Below are positions 57,109 to 64,000 of a stretch of 64,000 nucleotides of DNA, piece after piece. Position numbers and translations under genes: made by a program. Source of the stretch: Capra hircus (lineage: Eukaryota; Chordata; Mammalia; Artiodactyla; Bovidae); assembly GCF_001704415.2 (NCBI RefSeq), contig NC_030812.1:55900093-55964092 (forward strand), given 5' to 3'. Numbering within the stretch: the first letter of the stretch is position 1; each line of letters starts with the position of its first letter. The notes under the pieces are model-generated. The model had not been told where the DNA came from, ran no database searches, and saw only the letters and a program-made list of their open reading frames with translations.

Positions 57109-58252
57109 AATACACAACAGACTAACTATAGTTAGAAGTACTATATCGTATACTTAAAAGTTGCTACAAGTAGATCTTAAATAGTCTCACCACACACAAA
57201 AAGATGTTAATTATGTGTGAGGTAACAGAGGTGTTAACTAACACTATTCTGTTATATTCATATTATATACATAATAAAAACATCACATTATGTACCTTAA
57301 ACTTACACAGTTATATGTAATGAGTTACATCTCATTAGGCTGGAAAAATCTGACATTAAAAACCAAAACCACTGCTTAACAGTAAGTAATAAAATTAATT
57401 AAAAATAAATTTGCTTGATACCAACAGCTAAAAGATTAAGAAATCATAAAATTGATAAAGTAAATCAAGGAGTCTTGAGTTAAAATAGAAAATACTCTGA
57501 ATAATAAAGATAAAGTGAGGTTAAAAGATAATTAAAATTATAAAAAAATTTTTTAATTAGGGGAAAATAAAATATAAAAGATTATATATATAGAAGTCTA
57601 AGTTTAACATGCTGATCACAGTTATAATAAATAAAATAAAATGATAAACATAAGATTATTGAATTCAGAGAACAACAAAATTAGATAGGAGGAAAAAATG
57701 GTTAAAATGAAGAAAATATGCTTAATAAGAAGTAAATTCCAGCTGATTAGACATAAAATATCCAGCACAATAAGAAATATAAAAATTGAGTAGACAAAAA
57801 GACAAAACATGTTTAAGCAATGCAAAAAACAGATGAACAATTTTGGAGTATAAGAAATTTAAAATGTAAAATTTTACTGAATTAAAAGAGATAGCATCTT
57901 AAGTGCTTAAGGTTAACACCTTGTTTCAGGGTAAGGTTTCTGGGTAAAACCAGGCTCCTTAGCTGGGATTGAGCAAAGAAGTCATAACATTCATCTTCCC
58001 CTAAATGACAGGTTTCAGTGCCTGCATCTCAAAGATTCTAAAATACTGCCGAAAGGCCTGGCAGAAAGGTTACACCAAGAGCTGAGCCTGCACGAGCAGC
58101 CCAGACATGCTGTGTTCCAGAATGTAATTGATAGATAAGACTCCTGGTTGGCTGGGAGGCTGGCTGGTAAAGATATCTCTGTTCTTTATCACTTCTGGAA
58201 ATAAGTTCAAAGGTTGCTTAGATAATAAAAATCAGTTACAGAAAAAAAAATA
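57109..58252. other. Very AT-rich non-genic sequence
   Basis: The stretch 57180-57900 is strongly A-rich with poly-A and TA runs. No gene or named repeat is seen. Confidence 0.45.
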
Positions 58253-58321
58253 TTGGGTTGACCCAAAGTTCATCTGGGTTTTCCATAACATCTTATGGAA
58301 TGAACTTTGTGGCCAACTCAA
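58253..58321. mobile_element. Mariner-type MITE
   Basis: A 69-bp near-palindrome has ends TTGGGTTGACCCAAAGTTCA and its near-complement TGAACTTTGTGGCCAACTCAA, with 'ttttccataacatcttatgg' in the middle and TA on both sides (58251-58252, 58322-58323). This is the layout of MADE1-like mariner derivatives. Confidence 0.85.
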
Positions 58322-58604
58322 TATAATGATGATGACTTTTACATCTTTGATGTTGACATGGAAAAACACCTGTCTCATTTAGACAAGACTGTTCTCCTCT
58401 CATGTTGCAAGGAAAATGAATGTTATGTGCAATGCAGAAACTACATAGCTGAATGGAAAGAGCAAACAATCATAAAAAATAGAGGGTAGTAATAATACCT
58501 CTCAAATAGAGCATTAAATTCTCAGGTAAAAAGAAGAGTTACCGGGAATATTTTTAAGAGATTCAGTAATTTTCTGGCAATAAGACTCACATTTTAAAAG
58601 ATGC

Positions 58605-58757
58605 TAACTGAGAACTTCCAGATGTACAAACTGATTTAGTAAAGGTAGAGGAATCAGAGGTCAAATTGCCAACATACACTGGATCATAGAAAAAGCAAGG
58701 GAATTCCAGAGAAACATCTACTGCTTCATTGACGATGCTAAAGCCTTTGACTGTGTT
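58605..58757 (+). mobile_element. BovB reverse-transcriptase fragment, left half
   Basis: It encodes the degraded region before and at motif A (a remnant of the IDDAKAFDCV pattern). It breaks at 58757 and resumes at 59079. Confidence 0.85.
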
Positions 58758-59078
58758 CAGTTCAGTTCAGTCGCTCAATCGTATCTGACTCTCTGCGACC
58801 CCATGAATCGCAGCACGCCAGACCTCCCTGTCCATCACCATCTCCCGGAGCTCACTCAAACTCACGTCCATCGAGTCGGTGATGCCATCCAGCCATCTCA
58901 TCCTCTGTTGTCCCCTTTTCCTCTTGCCTGCAATCCCTCCCAGCATCAGAGTCTTTTCCAATGAGTCAACTCTTCACATGAGGTGGCCAAAGTACTGGAG
59001 TTTCAGCTTTAGCATCATTTCTTCCAAAGAACACCCAGGGCTGATCTCCTTTAGAATGGACTGGTTGGATCTCCTTGC
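58757..59078 (-). mobile_element. BovB 3'-end inserted into another BovB
   Basis: The + strand opens 'ttcagttcagttcagtcgct' and ends in 'gactggttggatctccttgc'. The host BovB continues from 'gactgtgt' to 'tggatcacaacaa' across it. Confidence 0.88.
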
Positions 59079-59350
59079 ATGGATCACAACAAATTGTGGA
59101 AAATTCTTAAAAAGACCATCCTACCTGCCTCCTGAGAAACCTGTATGCAGACCAAGAAGCAACAGTTAGAACCAGCCATGGAACAATGGACTGGTTCGAG
59201 TGCATCAAGGCTGTATATTGACACCTTGTTTAGTTAACTTATATGCAGAGTACATTGCCAGAAATGCCAGACTGGAGTCAAGGTTGCTGGGAGAAATATC
59301 AACAACTTCACATATCCATGGGGTCACAAAGAGTCAGACATGACTTAATT
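59079..59350 (+). mobile_element. BovB reverse-transcriptase fragment, right half, plus 3' tail
   Basis: Degraded RT sequence ('cctgagaaacctgtatgcag', 'tgcatcaaggctgtatattg') is followed by a jump at about 59310 to the 3' tail 'ggggtcacaaagagtcagac'. Confidence 0.8.
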
Positions 59351-59967
59351 GACTGAACCACAACAACGCTGTGCCTATTGAGTTTGATTGTACTAATTTA
59401 TCTCTGATTCATTAGCATGGAGTATTTGCATTAAATTTTTTTTTACTACTATCCCAGATGAAAAAATGATAACCTCAGTGCTTAAATTCACATATTTTGA
59501 ACATTCTTCAAAAGTTCGTCATTTTATTTTTTGCTTTTATTTGTGATTTTTTCTGTTCTCTTAAGAGATGGACTGTTGATATTATTCTAATTACAGTTAC
59601 AATCTTTTAATATATTTTATGGGTTAAAGAAATGAACCTGTATGGGCCCTTGACTCCTCCTAGCCCTACGCCTGACCAATCAAAGCCCAGACCCAAAGCT
59701 ATTGCTCTGAAACTCCTACAGCAAATATCTTCCATACTCTGGCACCATCTGCCAAGTAAAACCTCAATTCTGGTTTAACCCACTGGTCCTCTTCTCTGCT
59801 ATTTGCTGAGCTCTGCCAGAATAAAACTATGTGTGGGGGTCAGTGACATTAAAACCCCTCAGTCGGGGCCTCAGCTGTCCAATAATACTCCATGTCCCTA
59901 CTCAGCTTCCTACCGTATTCCCAAACACATATTTCACACATTCACATGAAAGAGTAAAACTTCAGTA
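59351..59967. other. Non-genic sequence, possible old LTR
   Basis: The segment 59640-59870 ('ctgaccaatcaaagcccaga', 'agaataaaactatgtgtggg') has a CCAAT-like box and an AATAAA in an LTR-like order. The assignment is weak. Confidence 0.35.
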
Positions 59968-61083
59968 TAAGAGTTCCAGAAAAACATATATTTCTGTTTT
60001 ATTGACTATGCCAAAGCCTTTGACTGTGTGGATCACAATAAACTGTGGAAAATTCTGAAAGAGATGGGAATACCAGACCACCTGACCTGCCTCTTGAGAA
60101 ATTTGTATGCAGGTCAGGAAGCAACAGCTAGAACTGGATATGGAACAACAGACAGGATCCAAATAGGAAAAGGAGTATGTCAAGGCTGTATATTGTCACC
60201 CTGCTTATTTAACTTCTATGCAGAGTACATCATGAGAAACTCTGGGCTGGAAGAAGTAAAAGCTGGAATCAAGATTGCTGGGAGAAATATCAATAACCTC
60301 AGATATGCAGATGACACCACCTCTATGGCAGAAAGTAAAGAAGAACTAAAGAGCCTCTTGATGAAAGTGAAAGAGGAGAGCGGAAAAGTTGGCTTGAAGC
60401 TCAGCATTCAGAAAACTAAGATCATGGCATCTGGTCCCATCACTTCATGGCAATTAGATAGGGAAACAGTAGAAACAGTGCCTGACTTCATATTTTGGGG
60501 TTCCAAAATCACTGCAGATGGTGATTGCAGCCTTGAAATTAAAAGACACTTACTCCTTGGAAGGAAAGTTATGACCAACCTAGACAGCATATTCAAAAGC
60601 AGAGACATTACTTTGCCAACAAAGGTCCGTTTAGTCAAGGCTATGGTTTTTCCAGTGGTCATGTATGGATGTGAGAGTTGGACTACAAAGAAAGCTGAGT
60701 GCAGAAGAATTGATGCTTTTGAACTGTGGTGTTGGAGAAGACTCTTGAGAGTCCCCTGGACTGCAAGGAGATCCAACCAGTCCGTCCTAAAGGAGATCAG
60801 TTCTGGGTGCTCATTGGAAGGACTGATGCTGAAGCTGAAACTCCAATACTTTGGCCACCCGATGCGAAGAGTTGACTCATTTGAAAGATCCTGATGCTGG
60901 GAAAGATTGAGGGCAGGAGGTGAAGGGGACAATAGAGGATGAGATGGTTGGATGGCATCACCAACTCAGTGGACATGGGTTTGGGTGGACTCCGGGAGTT
61001 GGTGATGGACAGGGAGGCCTGGGGTGCTGCGGTTCATGGGGTCGCAAAGAGTTGGACATGACTGAGCTACTGAACTGAACTGA
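59968..61083 (+). mobile_element. BovB LINE, 3' third with open RT segment
   Basis: A 288-codon frame (60028-60894) carries the C-terminal reverse transcriptase with an intact YADD motif, GCILSPCLF and the SWTTKKAECRR region. It then runs through the 3' end to 'tactgaactgaactgat'. It is 5'-truncated in RT motif A. Confidence 0.9.
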
Positions 61084-61109
61084 TAAGAAGTATGCAAAAA
61101 AAATACTCT

Positions 61110-63360
61110 TTCCCTTATAACTATCTCTTAGTTCTCCAGTTCCCTAGAAACAAGAGCTATTCCTAGTTTCTTAGGTAACATAAATATTGCTTTCTGGAAC
61201 ATCCTGTCATGTGCTTTTTCTACATTGAAACAACCTCAAAAATACCGAAAAGCTTCACCTACAGTAAAAAAAACTATTTTTTTCCCTGAATTATTTGAGA
61301 ACAAGTTGCTAACATAATGCCACATCACCCTTGGTTGTATTTCCCACTAACAGGATCATTCTATATAACCACCAAGCAGCCATCAAAAACAGGAAATTAA
61401 CAGTGTTACAGGACTACCATCTAATCTTAGGCCCTGTTTAAGTTTTGCCAGTTGTCCTAATACTGTTCTTTGTAGGCAAAGATCCAGTTAAGAATTATAG
61501 GTTGTATTCATTTGTTGTATCTTTCTATCTCCTTCTGTCTGAATCAGTTTCTTAGTCTTTTCTTGAATTTCATGACTTAAACACTTTTGAAGATTACAGA
61601 CCAGTTATGTTGTGGAATGTACCTCAGTTCGGGTGTGTCTGCCATTTCCTGAAGGTTGGATTTAGGCTATGTATCACACAGGTAAACTATGTTTCTCTCT
61701 TTGCATCCTCTCAGGTGGCACACAATTTCAGTTTGCCCCATTACTAATAAAGTTCACTTTCATCATTTGACTCAGGTGGTGTCTGACAAGTTTCTCTACT
61801 GTCAAATTTATTTCTCTTGGTAATTAGTATTTTGTGAAATGATTGTTAAGTTCAGTTCAGTCGCTCAGTCATGTCCAACTCTTTGCGACCCCATGAATCG
61901 GAGCACGCCAGGCCTCCCAGTCCATCACCAACTCCCGGAGTTCACTCAAACTCACGTCCGAGTCAGTGATGCCATCCATCCATCTCATCCTCTGTCATCC
62001 CCTTCTCCTCCTGCCCCCAATCCCTCCCAGCATCAGGGTCTTTTCCAATAAGTCAACTCTTCATATCAGGTGGCCAAAGTATTCAAGTTTCAGCTTGAGC
62101 ATCAGTCCTTCCAGTGAATACCAAGGACTGATCTCCTTTAGAATGGACTGGTTGGATCTCCTTGCAGTCCAAGTGACTCTCAAGAGTCTTCTCCTACACC
62201 ACAGTTCAAAAGCATCAATTCTTCAGTGCTCAGCTTTCTTTATGGTCCGACTCTCACATCCATACATGACCACTGGAAAAACCTTAGCCTTGACTAGATG
62301 GACCTTTGTTGGCAAAGTAATGTCTCTGCTTTTGAATATGCTATCGAGGTTGGTCATAACTTTCCTTCCAAGGAGTAAGCATCTTTTAATTTCATGGCTG
62401 CACTCACCATCTGCAATGATTTTGAAGCCCCCCAAAATAAAGTCAGCCACTGTTTCCATTGTTTGCCATCTATTTGCCATGAAGTTATGGTAATAGGAAA
62501 TTTGATGGACAGAGGAGCCTCGTGGGCTACAGTCCATGGGGTCACAAAGAGAGCTGCTCATGAGTTAGCAAATGAAACAACAACTATCAATTTCAACTTC
62601 CAAGGAGTAAGTGTCTTTTAATTTCATTGCTGCAATCACCTTCTGCAGTGATTTTGGAGCCCAGAAAAATAAAGTCTGACACTGTTTCCACTGTTTCCCC
62701 ATCTATTTCCCATGAAGTGATGGGACCAGATGCCATGATCTTAGTTTTCTGAATGTTGAGCTTGAAGAAATGATTGTGAAACTATTTAAATATTATATTA
62801 CTTATTAGCTAATTAACCTATATCAGTATGAACTTATGATTTACTACTTTATTCAACTGGTTATTTGCTATTAAATTTAACATTATTTTGATGCTCAACT
62901 TGTCACCCATTTAGCAAGTGGAACCCCTTCAAGCCAGCTTCTGTACCCATTTATCATGTCCCCATCATTCTTTTAGCATTTTCCTTATTTTCTAGCACAA
63001 ATATGTGTTCCAGGCTCTACTTCTACTTTCCCTGCATCAGCCCTGACATCACTATCTTGTTTCTTTTCAGTGGAGAATGATGTTTAAAAGCCGAGATCTG
63101 GATGCTAGGTGTGCTCATTGATACTAGCAGGTTGTTGTTCCCAAACCCTCTCAGTGAGAGAGTTGCAGAACATACATAGGTGTCCACATACACCCACAAA
63201 CATATTCCCTTTTGAATCAATCTATCAATTGAAAATATCCTGTCTTCACACTGATATCGCCATTTCCAACCTAATATCTCAGGTTTCATTCTAGTTTTCT
63301 CCTTTCCCTTATTTCTTACTACTTTCTCAGTGAGAACTCTGGTTTCAATTTTCCTTAGTA
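61110..63360 (-). mobile_element. Ancient L1 (L1M type, antisense) split by BovB
   Basis: The left part 61110-61846 ('cctaatactgttctttgtag', 'gaagattacagaccagttat', 'caggtggcacacaatttcag') and the right part 62767-63360 ('gtggagaatgatgtttaaaa', 'gctaggtgtgctcattgat', 'tcagtgagagagttg') read as consecutive pieces of one old antisense L1. Confidence 0.75.
61847..62766 (-). mobile_element. BovB insertion with target-site duplication and internal repeat
   Basis: It is flanked by GAAATGATTGT at 61836-61846 and 62767-62777. It contains a BovB 3' part (61850-62488), a short Bov-A-like tail (62500-62560), and a second BovB piece (62590-62766) that repeats about 120 bases of the first one (62368-62488 against 62599-62720) with many differences. 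Confidence 0.87.
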
Positions 63361-63727
63361 GATTTACCCCTATATATAACCCCTATATATAACAAACTCT
63401 CCATTGCCCTCTCTTGTGTGCACATGTTTTCACACTCCATGTGAAACACTGCACACCAGCAGCCTTTCTTTGTGGGCTACCTCTTCAACCTGCTTGGACC
63501 CTGACACTTCTGGCCACTGTGGCTCTTGCCGTACCCTACCACCTTCAACCGGAATGAACACTGGCCATGCGTTAGAACTGAATTATTCAGGAATGAACTG
63601 GCAAAGAAGAAGAAAAGTGAAGCTTGCTCTTTAAAACTGCTATTTTACGACTAATTTAAATATCACAATGATGTCTACACCTTTTTTTTTTTTTAAGTAG
63701 AGCATTACAGATAAAATCATAACCTCT
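63361..63727. other. Non-genic sequence
   Basis: A short duplicated 'cccctatatataa' is at 63367-63393, and a T run is at 63681-63694. No gene is seen. Confidence 0.4.
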
Positions 63728-63875
63728 GGACTTCCCTGGTATTCTAGTGACTAAGACTCTGAGCTCCTAATGCAGGGGGCCTGAGTTTGATCCCAGGTCA
63801 GGGAACTAGATTGCACACGCTGCAACTAAGATTTGGTGTAGCCAAATAAATAAATAATATATTTTTAAAAAAGAA
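63728..63875 (+). mobile_element. CHR-type SINE
   Basis: The head is 'ggacttccctggtattctag', followed by 'cagggaactagattgcacac', and the tail is 'ccaaataaataaataatata'. The last 125 bases of the window hold nothing recognisable. Confidence 0.87.
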
Positions 63876-64000
63876 AAAAATTATAGCTTCTTTTGATCAC
63901 TATCCCCAATTCTGCTCTGCTTATTCTGTCTCCAGAAGTAATTCACTGGTACCAGTTTGATGTATATCTTCCTAAGCTTTTAAGAAAATTTTACATTCAT

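Overview
The window is nuclear DNA from a ruminant, most likely a bovid such as Bos. The evidence is the dense mix of BovB (RTE) LINEs, Bov-tA and Bov-A2 SINEs, CHR-type tRNA-Glu SINEs, a ruminant-type L1 3' end and bovid-type LTRs. Genes are split into exons by GT-AG introns. No bacterial or phage features are present. No species-diagnostic site was identified, so sheep, goat or buffalo cannot be excluded by reading alone.

Region 1-3.8 kb is an edge region: one copy of a direct duplication (1-1605, second copy at 45037-46385), an L1 3' end, and the 3' end of a defective endogenous retrovirus (Env transmembrane part plus 3' LTR). Region 3.8-31 kb is the gene-bearing part: a same-strand cluster of short-chain dehydrogenase/reductase (SDR9C) genes in the order RDH16 pseudogene 1 (exon 2 only), intact RDH16 (four coding exons, 317 codons), RDH16 pseudogene 2 (all four exons recognisable, all disabled or altered), and intact SDR9C7 (four coding exons, 313 codons). 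The coding exons of the two intact genes have identical lengths for exons 2-4 (259, 164 and 218 nt) and identical intron phases, which shows common descent by tandem duplication.

Region 31-64 kb has no protein-coding gene that I can support. It is a graveyard of nested repeats: several BovB copies in both orientations (the longest at 36957-39730, with a 481-codon open reverse-transcriptase segment), a solo LTR inside a MER5A-like transposon, a Tigger-like DNA transposon that hosts an RPLP1 processed pseudogene which in turn hosts two L1 pieces and a SINE, tandem Bov-tA arrays, an old L1 split by a BovB with target-site duplications, and a 69-bp mariner-type MITE.

Biologically, RDH16 is a microsomal NAD+-dependent retinol/3-alpha-hydroxysteroid dehydrogenase, and SDR9C7 is an epidermal SDR required for the skin lipid barrier. 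They are neighbours by ancestry rather than members of one operon-like unit. The flanking direct duplication makes the RDH16-SDR9C7 interval a candidate for copy-number change. I saw no previously undescribed biological system. The most noteworthy signals are the duplication with a datable SINE insertion, the RDH16 tandem copies, and the multi-level nested insertions.
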